A model generated the notes under the pieces. It saw only the letters and a program-made list of their open reading frames with translations, ran no database searches and was not told the DNA's origin. A DNA stretch of 15,374 nt from NCBI GenBank assembly GCA_964353255.1, contig CAYGVJ010000127.1, forward strand, positions 1 through 15,374. Reading direction: 5' to 3'. Positions 6,586 to 13,080 of the stretch are shown here, in pieces. Both the position numbers and the translations under genes were made by a program. The stretch is from VFZS01 sp964353255. Its GTDB lineage: Bacteria > Acidobacteriota > Terriglobia > Bryobacterales > Bryobacteraceae. Every line of letters starts with the position of its first letter. The first letter of the stretch is position 1.

Positions 6586-6621
6586 ATGACCTATTATGAC
6601 CCTATCGGGTCATCCCGGCAA
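6584..6621 (-). promoter_or_regulatory. vapBC promoter and operator
   Basis: On the minus strand TTGCCG (6616-6621), a 17-base spacer and CATAAT (6593-6598) form a good sigma-70-type promoter. Two related motifs overlap it. One is a perfect 7-bp inverted repeat, ATGACCC-N4-GGGTCAT (6596-6613), filling most of the spacer. The other is a TATGACC direct repeat at 6585-6591 and 6595-6601, exactly 10 bp apart, one helical turn. Dyads in this position are typical of toxin-antitoxin autoregulation. The DUF58 stop codon (6602-6604) lies inside the dyad. The predicted RNA start coincides with the vapB ATG. Confidence 0.6.
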
Positions 6622-7684
6622 CCGGCAGCGCCTCCGGCCCCAGAATGCGCGCCTCCGTCCAGCCGGCTTCCAGCAGGGGTCGCTCGGGGCGGGCGCTGAA
6701 GACGAGCTGATAGCTGTCGGGCTCCGCCGGGCCAAGCGGCGGCTGGCCCGAGGCCGGCTCCACCAGAGCCAGGCGCCGCAGAACTTCGTAGACGTCGCCC
6801 GTCTCCGGCATGGCCACCTCGAATTCCTGCGAGCGCAGCCGCAGCCGGCCGCCACGTTCCGCCACTTGCCAGGCCAGGAACGCGCAGCACTCGACGGCCT
6901 GCTCGAACCAGCCCGCCGCACCTGGCGGCACGTCCGCGTCCAGGAATATCTCCAGCAGGCGCTCTTTTTCCCGCGCGAACTCCCGGACCTGAAGCTGGCC
7001 GGTGTGCGCGGTGGCCTTCCAATCCACGTGCCGCGCGCTCTCGAATGGCTCGTAGGGGCGTATGCGGTAGAAGTCGTGACCCCGGCCGCGTTGATCAACG
7101 TCGATGTCGCCGCGTATCGACGCCAGCAGCTCCTCGAAACCCGGCTGCGGCGCGATCGACGGATACACGAGCGCCTGGCGCTGGAGCGCAACCTCGGCGT
7201 GCCGTTCCAGAAAGCCGAACGGGAAGCTGGTCGCGAACCGGAAGCTGCTCTCGCTATGCACGCCACGGCGGAGGAAGCAGACCTCGACCGCCTCCTCCAG
7301 CACTGCGCCCCCCGGGATGACCGGAAAGTACAGCGGTTCGAGCACGCTGGCCGCCGCCCCGGCCAACTGCACCGAGAAAGCCGGCACCCACCTCTTGGTA
7401 TTCCGCACCCAGACCCGCGCCGTCACCGGCTGCCGCGCCGAGACGTGCTCGGGCAGCAGGAAATCCAGCTCCAGCCCGGCCAGCGAAAGGCGGTTGACGA
7501 AGTTGGAGACCAGCAACGCGGCCAGCAGGGCGGCCAGGATCAGAAACAGCAGGTTGTTGGCGGTCACCACCGCCGAGGCGCCCACCAGCGCTGCCGCCGC
7601 CAGGAACAGCCACCCGCCCCGCGTGACCCGGAAACGCTGGAAGCGTTTCCGCACCCACGCCCACACCTGCCTCCGCGCCTGCAT
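6602..7684 (-). CDS. DUF58 family membrane protein
   Basis: A 360-aa protein of the DUF58 family, usually encoded with a MoxR-type AAA+ ATPase and a transglutaminase-like protein and thought to act at the envelope; its biochemical role is not established. Two adjacent hydrophobic segments at about 24-42 and 43-62 anchor it. The middle part has the ~RRGVHSES and TSFPFGFLE motifs. The signature is at about 202-245 (GHDFYRIRPYEPFESARHVD, then WKATAHTGQLQVREF). The von Willebrand-like metal motif expected afterwards (DxSxS) reads FLDADVPPGA, so the serines are missing. No moxR gene is visible on either side. The ATG is chosen because it is the most upstream; AGGA touches it directly, too close for a good SD, and a GTG at codon 7 preceded by GGAGG is an alternative. 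It heads the minus-strand gene run. Confidence 0.85.
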   Translation of the reverse strand: MQARRQVWAWVRKRFQRFRVTRGGWLFLAAAALVGASAVVTANNLLFLILAALLAALLVSNFVNRLSLAGLELDFLLPEHVSARQPVTARVWVRNTKRWVPAFSVQLAGAAASVLEPLYFPVIPGGAVLEEAVEVCFLRRGVHSESSFRFATSFPFGFLERHAEVALQRQALVYPSIAPQPGFEELLASIRGDIDVDQRGRGHDFYRIRPYEPFESARHVDWKATAHTGQLQVREFAREKERLLEIFLDADVPPGAAGWFEQAVECCAFLAWQVAERGGRLRLRSQEFEVAMPETGDVYEVLRRLALVEPASGQPPLGPAEPDSYQLVFSARPERPLLEAGWTEARILGPEALPVAGMTR

Positions 7685-7753
7685 TCCTGGTCCGCATCAT
7701 GGCACAGTCGGGGAATTCATGTCGAGCCACAGATATGATAGGCTGCTCCTGTT
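7685..7753. promoter_or_regulatory. divergent promoter region, DUF58 / permease
   Basis: These 69 bases separate two divergent genes. On the minus strand TCGACA (7720-7725), an 18-base spacer and CATGAT (7696-7701), preceded by TG in extended -10 position, make a good promoter for DUF58 with an RNA start about 5 bases before its ATG. On the plus strand TATGAT (7734-7739) is a good -10 for the permease, with no convincing -35. Both genes would have very short leaders. Neither start has a well-placed SD. Confidence 0.5.
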
Positions 7754-9148
7754 ATGGCGGAAGCAGCAGAACCGGCTCTGCATCGGCGGCTGGGCGTCCT
7801 GAATGCGACCTCGATCAACATGTCGAACATGGTCGGCATCGGCCCCTTCATCGCTGTGCCGCTGATTCTGGCGACCCTGGGAGGCCCCCATTCGTACCTG
7901 GCCTGGCTGGTGGGCGTTCTCATCGCCTTGTGCGACGGGCTGGTGGTGGCCGAGCTGGGCGCGGCGCTCCCGGCGGCGGGAGGCACGTACGTGTTCCTCC
8001 GCGAAGGCTTCGGCCCGCGGACCTGGGGGCGGCTGCTGGCCTTCCTGTTCGTGTGGCAGTTGCTGGTCGCCGGGCCGCTGGAGATCGCCAGCGGGAACAT
8101 CGGGCTGGTGCAGTATCTTAAGGTGTTCTGGCCGTCGATGTCCCCCTTCCAGATGAAGCTCGCGGCGGCGGGGATCGGGGTGTTTCTGATCTTCACGCTG
8201 TACCGGAAGATCACCGATATCGCCAGGATCATGCTGGGGTTGTGGATCATCATGATCGCGACTACGGGCTGGGTGATCGTGACCGGGATTGCCAAGTTCA
8301 ACCCGGCATTGGCGTTCGAGTTGCCGCCGGATGCCTGGCGGCTGAACCCCGCCTTCTGGCAGGGCCTGGGGCAAGGGACGGCCAACGTGCTGTACCTCTT
8401 TCTGGGCTACTACCAGGTCTGCTACCTGGGCGCGGAGGTGCGGGATCCGGGGCGGACCATACCGCGGGCGGTGGTGTATTCGATCCTCGGCGTGACCGTG
8501 ATCGACGTGGCGATTTCGCTGGGCTTCATCGGCGTGGTGCCGTGGCAGCAGGCGATGAGGTCGGAGAACATCGGGGCGTTGCTGATGGAGCGGGTTTACG
8601 GGGCCTGGGCGGGGCAGTTGCTGGCGGGGATGATCGTGGTGACGGCCTTCGCTTCGATCTTCGCGCTGCTGCTGGGCTACTCGCGGGTGCCCTACGCCGC
8701 GGCGCAGGACGGGGTGTTCCTGCGCTGGTTCGGCGAGCTGCACCGGAAGAAGGAGTTTCCGCACCGGGCGCTGCTGCTGGTGGGCGCCTTGGCGATCATC
8801 GCCAGCTTCTTCACCCTCCAAGACGTTATCCTGGCGCTGATGGCGGCCCGCATCGTGATTCAATTCAACGCGCAGGTGATCGCGCTGTTCCTGATCCGGG
8901 CCAAGCGGCCGGACATCCGGCGCCCGTTCAAGACGTGGCTATATCCTCTGCCGCCGCTGGTCTCGCTGGCGGGGTATCTGTACGTTTTCGCGTCTCTGGG
9001 GTTGCGGTTCATCCTCTTCGGGATGCTGACGCTGCTGATCGGGGTGGGCGTATACCTGCTGGCGGCGCGCCGGCAGGGAGAGTGGCCCTTTGAGAGGGTG
9101 AACCACCGAAGCCCCGGGAAAACACTGGCTAGTTCGGAGGTTCCATGA
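7754..9148 (+). CDS. APC-superfamily amino-acid permease
   Basis: An integral inner-membrane transporter of 464 aa with about 12 predicted helices. The family marks are in TM1 (NMVGIGPFIAVPLI, the unwound Gly-rich motif at about 25-38) and after TM2 (AELGAALPAAGGTYVFLREGFG at about 66-87). YQVCYLGAEVRDPGRTIPRA and the TM8 region GYSRVPYAAAQDGVF are also conserved. The substrate is probably an amino acid or amine; the exact one cannot be told. The C-terminal tail (RRQGEWPFERVNHRSPGKTL) is cytoplasmic and basic. The gene is divergent from DUF58 and its stop overlaps the next start (ATGA). A long open frame antisense to it (7697-8863) is a GC-rich shadow. Confidence 0.88.
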   Translation: MAEAAEPALHRRLGVLNATSINMSNMVGIGPFIAVPLILATLGGPHSYLAWLVGVLIALCDGLVVAELGAALPAAGGTYVFLREGFGPRTWGRLLAFLFVWQLLVAGPLEIASGNIGLVQYLKVFWPSMSPFQMKLAAAGIGVFLIFTLYRKITDIARIMLGLWIIMIATTGWVIVTGIAKFNPALAFELPPDAWRLNPAFWQGLGQGTANVLYLFLGYYQVCYLGAEVRDPGRTIPRAVVYSILGVTVIDVAISLGFIGVVPWQQAMRSENIGALLMERVYGAWAGQLLAGMIVVTAFASIFALLLGYSRVPYAAAQDGVFLRWFGELHRKKEFPHRALLLVGALAIIASFFTLQDVILALMAARIVIQFNAQVIALFLIRAKRPDIRRPFKTWLYPLPPLVSLAGYLYVFASLGLRFILFGMLTLLIGVGVYLLAARRQGEWPFERVNHRSPGKTLASSEVP

Positions 9149-9762
9149 GAGCGATCTGGCTCCTGTTGGTCGCCGGGGCCTGCCTGGCGGCGGACTTCAA
9201 GCCGCTGTTCAACGGCAAGGACCTGACCGGCTGGGTGATGGTCGGCCCTGGCCGCTTCGTAATCGAGGACGGCCTGATGAAAACCGAGGGCGGCATGGGC
9301 CTGCTGTACTGGTCCCGGGGGAAGTTCGGCAACGCCACTCTGCGGGTGGTTTACAGGACTGCCTCGGCGCGGGGCAACTCGGGGGTGTTCATCCGGCTGC
9401 CGGAGCCGCCGCCCGACCCCTGGTACGGCGTGCACAACGGCTACGAGGTGCAGATCGACGCCGCCGGTGACGACTGGCACTGCACCGGCGCGCTGTACTC
9501 CCTGAGCAAGGTGTCGAAGCGCACTCAGAAACCGCAGGGCGAGTGGAACACCATGGACATCGTGCTGGACGGCCAGAAGACCATCGTTCTCCTGAACGGG
9601 GAGAAGGTCAACGAGTTCGAAGGCAGCCAGCCGGTCCCTCCGCGCAAGATGTGGTACGAGCCTGTGCGCGGCCCGCGGCCGGACGCGGGCTACATCGGGC
9701 TCCAGAACCACGACGCGCGGTCGGTGGTCTACTTCCGCGAAGTGAGCGTGAAGAAGAACTGA
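9145..9762 (+). CDS. secreted DUF1080 (3-keto-disaccharide hydrolase-like) protein
   Basis: A 205-aa protein of the DUF1080 family, a concanavalin-like jelly roll found in glycan-degrading bacteria and annotated as 3-keto-disaccharide hydrolase. An N-terminal signal peptide (MRAIWLLLVAGACLA) ends near residue 15-16. The mature protein begins with the family hallmark DFKPLFNGKDLTGW. It continues with NSGVFIR (78-84), GYEVQID (99-105), TGALY (114-118), GEWNTMDIVLDGQ (132-144) and GYIGLQNHD (182-190). It is a single-domain protein. The start overlaps the permease stop by four bases, with GGAGG upstream as SD, so it is co-translated with the transporter. That suggests, but does not show, that both serve the same substrate or condition. 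Confidence 0.87.
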   Translation: MRAIWLLLVAGACLAADFKPLFNGKDLTGWVMVGPGRFVIEDGLMKTEGGMGLLYWSRGKFGNATLRVVYRTASARGNSGVFIRLPEPPPDPWYGVHNGYEVQIDAAGDDWHCTGALYSLSKVSKRTQKPQGEWNTMDIVLDGQKTIVLLNGEKVNEFEGSQPVPPRKMWYEPVRGPRPDAGYIGLQNHDARSVVYFREVSVKKN

Positions 9763-9812
9763 TAGGAACCTTCCGCCGCGCGGCTGCGTAGTTCATCAGA
9801 GAGGGTGAACGC

Positions 9813-10013
9813 GTGCTGACCTTTGTGCTCTGGCTGGTCTTGCTGGTGCTTTGCTGGCCGCTGGCGTTGCTGGCGTTGGTGCTGTACCCGCTGGTGTGGC
9901 TGTTCCTGCTTCCATTCCGCCTGCTGGGAATCGCCGTGGGTGGCGTGCTAGCGCTGCTGTGGGCAGTCGTGACCCTTCCGGCCCGGCTGCTGGGCGGGAT
10001 GGGCCGGCTCTAG
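9813..10013 (+). CDS. Leu-rich small membrane protein (66 aa)
   Basis: The GTG start is supported by GAGAGG about 8 bases upstream. The 66 residues contain 24 leucines, with almost no charge before residue 36. Two hydrophobic hairpins (about 1-33 and 37-58) are separated by PFRLLGIAVGG, and a short basic tail (PARLLGGMGRL) ends the protein. It is probably embedded in the inner membrane. I recall similar short proteins in other soil bacteria, with a VLCWPLALLALVLYP core, but know no function for them. It lies 50 bases after the DUF1080 gene and its stop is 9 bases from the convergent CoA-binding gene, with no room for a separate terminator. Confidence 0.68.
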   Translation: MLTFVLWLVLLVLCWPLALLALVLYPLVWLFLLPFRLLGIAVGGVLALLWAVVTLPARLLGGMGRL

Positions 10014-10022
10014 GGTCTAATC

Positions 10023-10472
10023 TCACTGCGGGTAGCGGCCGCCGATCTTCATGAAGAAGCCGTGCAGGCGATGGAACCAGGCTGCCCCGGGCAGGAACAG
10101 ATAGGGGCAGTAGCCGGCGACCGCTCGGATTCCTTTGCTCCGGCAGAAGTCCATTGCGGCCGGGCTGGCCCGGAGCATCCAAACCAGGCGGATGCCGGCT
10201 TCGGCGCAGTCGCGCAGCACCTGTTCACTCACCTGCGGGGGCGCAAGGAGGAAGGCGCCTTCCACAGGCGGTGTGATGTCCTGTGCGCGGGCGAAGCAGC
10301 GCAGGCCGTCTATCTCGGCGACGTTGGGGTTGACCGGCACAGCCTCGTAGCCGCGCTGGCGTAACTCCCGAAGCAGCCCGCTGCTGAAGTGCCGCGGATT
10401 GCGCGACACGCCGACGACGGCGATGCGCTTCTGCCTCAGCAGGTCCTCAATCAGCTCGCGTGTTTCGCCCAT
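10023..10472 (-). CDS. CoA-binding domain protein (YccU-like)
   Basis: A single Rossmann-type CoA-binding domain protein (CoA_binding_2 family). The nucleotide loop is RIAVVGVSRNPRHFSSG, followed by the beta-strand GYEAVPVNPNV. Further marks are GAFLLAPPQVSEQVL and AGIRLVWMLRASP. The C-terminal segment (GYCPYLFLPGAAWFHRLHGF) is longer than in E. coli YccU and ends FFMKIGGRYPQ. The physiological role of this family is unknown. Two starts are possible: ATG at 10481 (MLDMGETRE) and ATG at 10472 (MGETRE). A perfect TATAAT covers the first ATG and ends 7 bases before the second, so I prefer 10472 as a possibly leaderless start. The first 41 bases of the longer frame recur in decayed form at 12969-13009. 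Confidence 0.8.
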   Translation of the reverse strand: MGETRELIEDLLRQKRIAVVGVSRNPRHFSSGLLRELRQRGYEAVPVNPNVAEIDGLRCFARAQDITPPVEGAFLLAPPQVSEQVLRDCAEAGIRLVWMLRASPAAMDFCRSKGIRAVAGYCPYLFLPGAAWFHRLHGFFMKIGGRYPQ

Positions 10473-10481
10473 GTCGAGCAT
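10441..10481. repeat. 41-bp direct repeat, copy A (5' end of CoA-binding gene)
   Basis: This segment matches 12969-13009 in the same orientation at 36 of 41 positions by hand count. Here it encodes the first codons of the CoA-binding protein on the minus strand. Together the two copies bracket the GH3 glucosidase gene. Confidence 0.75.
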
Positions 10482-10485
10482 TATA
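10480..10485 (-). promoter_or_regulatory. TATAAT -10 box of the CoA-binding gene
   Basis: A perfect consensus TATAAT on the minus strand in GC-rich surroundings, ending 7 bases before the ATG at 10472. A clear -35 hexamer is not seen at the usual distance. Confidence 0.45.
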
Positions 10486-10538
10486 AGGCGCGCCGGGCGG
10501 CGCAGCGCAGTGTCCGGCCCGAAATCCCCGCTCCGGGG

Positions 10539-10567
10539 TTGCGACCGGCGGGCGATGGGTGTACAGT
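10539..10567 (+). promoter_or_regulatory. candidate promoter of the GH3 glucosidase
   Basis: TTGCGA (10539-10544), a 17-base spacer and TACAGT (10562-10567) each match four of six consensus positions at ideal spacing. They predict an RNA start near 10574 and a leader of about 28 bases. A short inverted repeat, CCCCG-CTC-CGGGG (10526-10538), lies directly upstream of the -35 and could be a regulator site. The rest of the divergent gap 10482-10601 shows nothing else. Confidence 0.4.
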
Positions 10568-10601
10568 CGGTTTCTTTGGGGGATCTAGAACGGGGGTCTT
10601 G

Positions 10602-12947
10602 ATGCGCACGCGCACGCTGTTGAACTGGCCGAAGATCCTTGCGATCGCGGCTGGAGTCCTAGCTATTGCCCTCTCAGCAGTCTTCGCCCAGGCGCCGGGC
10701 CAGGCGGCCCAGGCCGCGCCGAAAGGCCCGTGGATGGACAAAAGCTTGTCGCCAGACCGGCGGGCCGAGCTGGTCATCGAGCAGATGACGCTGGACGAGA
10801 AAATCGGTCTCGTCCATGGAGCCGGCATGATGGGATTCGGAGGCGGGCCGGGAGCTGCTCCGGGCGGACCTCCACCAGCGCCTACCAGGTCGCTCGGCGG
10901 CGCCGGGTTTATCCCGGGAATCCCTCGGCTGGGAATCCCCGATATCCAGATGGCCGATGCGTCAGCCGGCGTCACCCGGGGTGGCGCCCGCAGCCGGTAC
11001 GCGACGGCGCTGCCGTCTACCGTTTCCCTGGCGTCAAGCTGGGATCTGAATCTGGCGCACGAGTATGGAGCGCTGATCGGCAGGGAACTCCGCGACCATG
11101 GCTTCACGATGTCGCTCGGCGGAGGCGTGAACCTCACCCGCGAGCCTCGCAACGGCCGGAACTTCGAGTATCACGGCGAGGACCCGATTCTGGCCGGGAA
11201 GCTGGTGGCCCGGCAAATGAAGGGCCTCCAGGCGCAGGGCGTCGTCAACCATACCAAGCACTATGCGCTCAACGACCAGGAGACGGGCCGCAACATCGGC
11301 AACGTGGTTCTCGACAAGCGGTCCGCGCGGGAGACCGACCTGCTGGCGTTCGAGATCGCCATTCGGGAAGGGGACATCGGGGCGGTGATGTGCGCCTACA
11401 ACAAAGTCGGCGGCGACTGGTGCTGCGAGAACAGCTACCTGCTCAACGATCTCCTGAAGAAAGCCTGGGGCTTCAAAGGCTGGGTGGTGTCGGACTGGGG
11501 GGGCACGCACAGCACCGTGAAGGCGGTGCTGGCCGGACTCGACCAGGAGATGCCTGGCAGCACCTACTTCGGAGAGGCGCTCAAGAAGGCGGTGGAGAGC
11601 GGCGAGGTCCCGATGGCGCGCCTCAATGACATGGTCCACCGGATCCTGCGGACGGAGTTCGCGGTCGGGCTTTTTGACAACCCGCCGGCGCCCAAGGTAG
11701 TGGATGTCTTTGCCGGCCTCGAGTTCGCCCAGCGTGTTGCGGAACAGGGCACCGTTCTGCTGAAGAACGCCGGCGGCCAGTTGCCCCTGAGCGCCTCCAG
11801 CCTCAAGTCGATCGCCGTCATTGGATCGCACGCTGACGTGGGCGTGCTCTCCGGAGGCGGCTCAGCCCAGGTTGATCCGCCGGGCGGGAACGCCGTTCCG
11901 CCCCCTCCGCCGCCCCCTGGGACGGCTCAGCGCCCGGGCGCCGGCATGATGTTTGGCCGCGGCCCGGTGTGGTATCCCTCTTCGCCGCTGAATGCGATCC
12001 GCGCCAAGGCGCCGAAGGCCAAAGTGGAATACGATGCCGGGACCGACCCTGCCGCCGCCGCCAATCTGGCCAAGGCGTCTGACATCGCCATCGTGTTCGT
12101 CAACCAGCCGACCAGTGAAGGGCGCGACGTGGCGAGCCTGTCGCTGCCCGACAACCAGGACCAACTGGTCAGTGCGGTGGCCGCGGCTAATCCGCGCACG
12201 ATCGTCGTGCTGGAGACCGGCGGCCCCGTGACCATGCCGTGGATTGACAGCGTGAGCGCGGCGCTGGCGGCCTGGTATCCGGGCATTCGCGGCGCCGAGG
12301 CCATCGCGAACATTCTTTTCGGTGACGTGAACCCGTCGGCGAAGCTGCCGGTAACCTTTGCCAAGAGCGACGCTGATCTGCCCCATCCCAAGATCGCGGG
12401 GCCGCCCCCGACGCCGCCGCCCGCGCCGGGAGCCGCACCTGCTCCAGGTGCGCCGGGGGCCGGGCCCGGCGGCTTCCGAATGCCGATGACCCCCTTCGAC
12501 ATCCCCTACCCCGAAGGGCTGAAGGTCGGCTACAAGTGGTATGACGCCGAGGGCAAGCAACCGCTGTTCCCGTTCGGGTTCGGGCTCTCTTACACCACTT
12601 ATGCGTACAACGCGCTGAAGGTGACCGCGTCCGGCAAAGACGTGAAGGTGAGCTTCAGCGTCGGGAACACGGGGAAGCGTGCCGGCGCGGAGATTGCGCA
12701 GGTCTACGTCGGGTTGCCGGCGGCCGCGGGTGAACCGCCGAAGCGCCTGGTGGCGTGGGAGAAGGTCCAGCTTGCTCCCGGTGAAACCAAGAGCGTCAAC
12801 CTGACGCTCGATCCGCTGTACCTGTCCATCTTCAACGTGGACAAGGACGACTGGGAGCTTGTGCCCGGCGAGTACAAGGTGTTCGTGGGCGCCTCCTCAC
12901 GGGAGACGCCGCTCAGCGGAACATTCCGCATTCAAGCCACGCGTTGA
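10602..12947 (+). CDS. secreted glycoside hydrolase family 3 (beta-glucosidase-like)
   Basis: Hydrolyses beta-linked glucosides or related sugars outside the cytoplasm; the exact substrate is not determinable. I start it at the ATG at 10602, preceded by GGGGG at about 5 bases, because this gives a proper signal peptide (LLNWPKILAIAAGVLAIALS, cleavage near AVFAQA) and 781 aa. The open frame upstream overlaps the opposite gene and is not used. The order is as follows. The GH3 N-terminal barrel has NGRNFEYHGEDP and KHYALNDQE, with the nucleophile Asp298 in GWVVSDWGG. The GH3 C-terminal domain (about 383-590) has SEGRD at 505-509 as candidate acid/base region. A fibronectin-III-like domain (about 680-775) follows. 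Three Pro/Gly/Ala-rich insertions interrupt these domains, at about 80-97, 426-455 and 600-625. The gene is monocistronic and flanked by the 41-bp direct repeat. Confidence 0.92.
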   Translation: MRTRTLLNWPKILAIAAGVLAIALSAVFAQAPGQAAQAAPKGPWMDKSLSPDRRAELVIEQMTLDEKIGLVHGAGMMGFGGGPGAAPGGPPPAPTRSLGGAGFIPGIPRLGIPDIQMADASAGVTRGGARSRYATALPSTVSLASSWDLNLAHEYGALIGRELRDHGFTMSLGGGVNLTREPRNGRNFEYHGEDPILAGKLVARQMKGLQAQGVVNHTKHYALNDQETGRNIGNVVLDKRSARETDLLAFEIAIREGDIGAVMCAYNKVGGDWCCENSYLLNDLLKKAWGFKGWVVSDWGGTHSTVKAVLAGLDQEMPGSTYFGEALKKAVESGEVPMARLNDMVHRILRTEFAVGLFDNPPAPKVVDVFAGLEFAQRVAEQGTVLLKNAGGQLPLSASSLKSIAVIGSHADVGVLSGGGSAQVDPPGGNAVPPPPPPPGTAQRPGAGMMFGRGPVWYPSSPLNAIRAKAPKAKVEYDAGTDPAAAANLAKASDIAIVFVNQPTSEGRDVASLSLPDNQDQLVSAVAAANPRTIVVLETGGPVTMPWIDSVSAALAAWYPGIRGAEAIANILFGDVNPSAKLPVTFAKSDADLPHPKIAGPPPTPPPAPGAAPAPGAPGAGPGGFRMPMTPFDIPYPEGLKVGYKWYDAEGKQPLFPFGFGLSYTTYAYNALKVTASGKDVKVSFSVGNTGKRAGAEIAQVYVGLPAAAGEPPKRLVAWEKVQLAPGETKSVNLTLDPLYLSIFNVDKDDWELVPGEYKVFVGASSRETPLSGTFRIQATR

Positions 12948-13009
12948 CGATTGGCGCGCTGGTTCGAGAGGTCCTCGATCACCTCGTGTGTTTCGCCCAT
13001 GGGGAGCAT
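12932..13009 (-). pseudogene. relic of the CoA-binding gene 5' end
   Basis: On the minus strand a 25-codon frame begins MLPMGETHEVIEDLSNQ, closely matching MLDMGETRELIEDLLRQ of the CoA-binding protein at 10481. Similarity stops after about codon 17, near the end of the glucosidase gene, and the frame closes at a TGA inside that gene. The Rossmann loop and everything after it are missing, so this is a fragment, not a gene. It may mark an old duplication or an insertion that brought in the glucosidase. Confidence 0.55.
12969..13009. repeat. 41-bp direct repeat, copy B
   Basis: The partner of 10441-10481. The five differences fall at repeat positions 9, 14, 19, 34 and 35. Most are conservative or silent when read as codons of the CoA-binding protein. 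Confidence 0.75.
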
Positions 13010-13023
13010 CACGCGGGGCGTCT

Positions 13024-13032
13024 TGCTACAGT
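13024..13032 (+). promoter_or_regulatory. candidate extended -10 box of the radical SAM gene
   Basis: TGCTACAGT fits a TGn-extended -10, and its core TACAGT is the same hexamer as in the glucosidase promoter. No good -35 is seen. The predicted RNA start near 13039 leaves a leader of about 42 bases. The 133-base gap 12948-13080 otherwise holds only repeat copy B. Confidence 0.35.
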
Positions 13033-13080
13033 GAAGGGAGGGGCTCTCTACTCTAGAAAGGCGACTCCCCCGACTTAGTC

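Noticed and set aside
6596..7738. 380-codon plus-strand frame antisense to DUF58
   Set aside because: Arg/Gln/Pro-rich shadow translation without any recognisable motif; DUF58 on the other strand is well supported.
7685..7753. Possible T-box, trp attenuator or riboswitch ahead of the minus-strand operon
   Set aside because: The region is only 69 bases, shared by two divergent promoters, with no leader-peptide Trp codons, T-box sequence or terminator/antiterminator pair.
7697..8863. 388-codon open frame on the minus strand, antisense to the permease
   Set aside because: The translation is rich in His, Arg, Gln and Pro with no hydrophobic core, as expected for the complement of a GC-rich membrane-protein gene. 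The plus-strand permease has clear family motifs.
9092..9810. 12-base direct repeat GAGAGGGTGAAC at 9092-9103 and 9799-9810
   Set aside because: One copy is coding sequence at the permease 3' end and the other an SD region; the match is short, does not extend and is probably chance.
10389..10601. Upstream extension of the glucosidase frame
   Set aside because: It overlaps the opposite-strand CoA-binding gene and would place a non-signal stretch before an obvious signal peptide at 10602.
12948..13080. Insertion-sequence remnant next to the 41-bp repeat
   Set aside because: No terminal inverted repeats, target-site duplication or transposase fragment is visible; the repeat is explained as a fragment of the CoA-binding gene.
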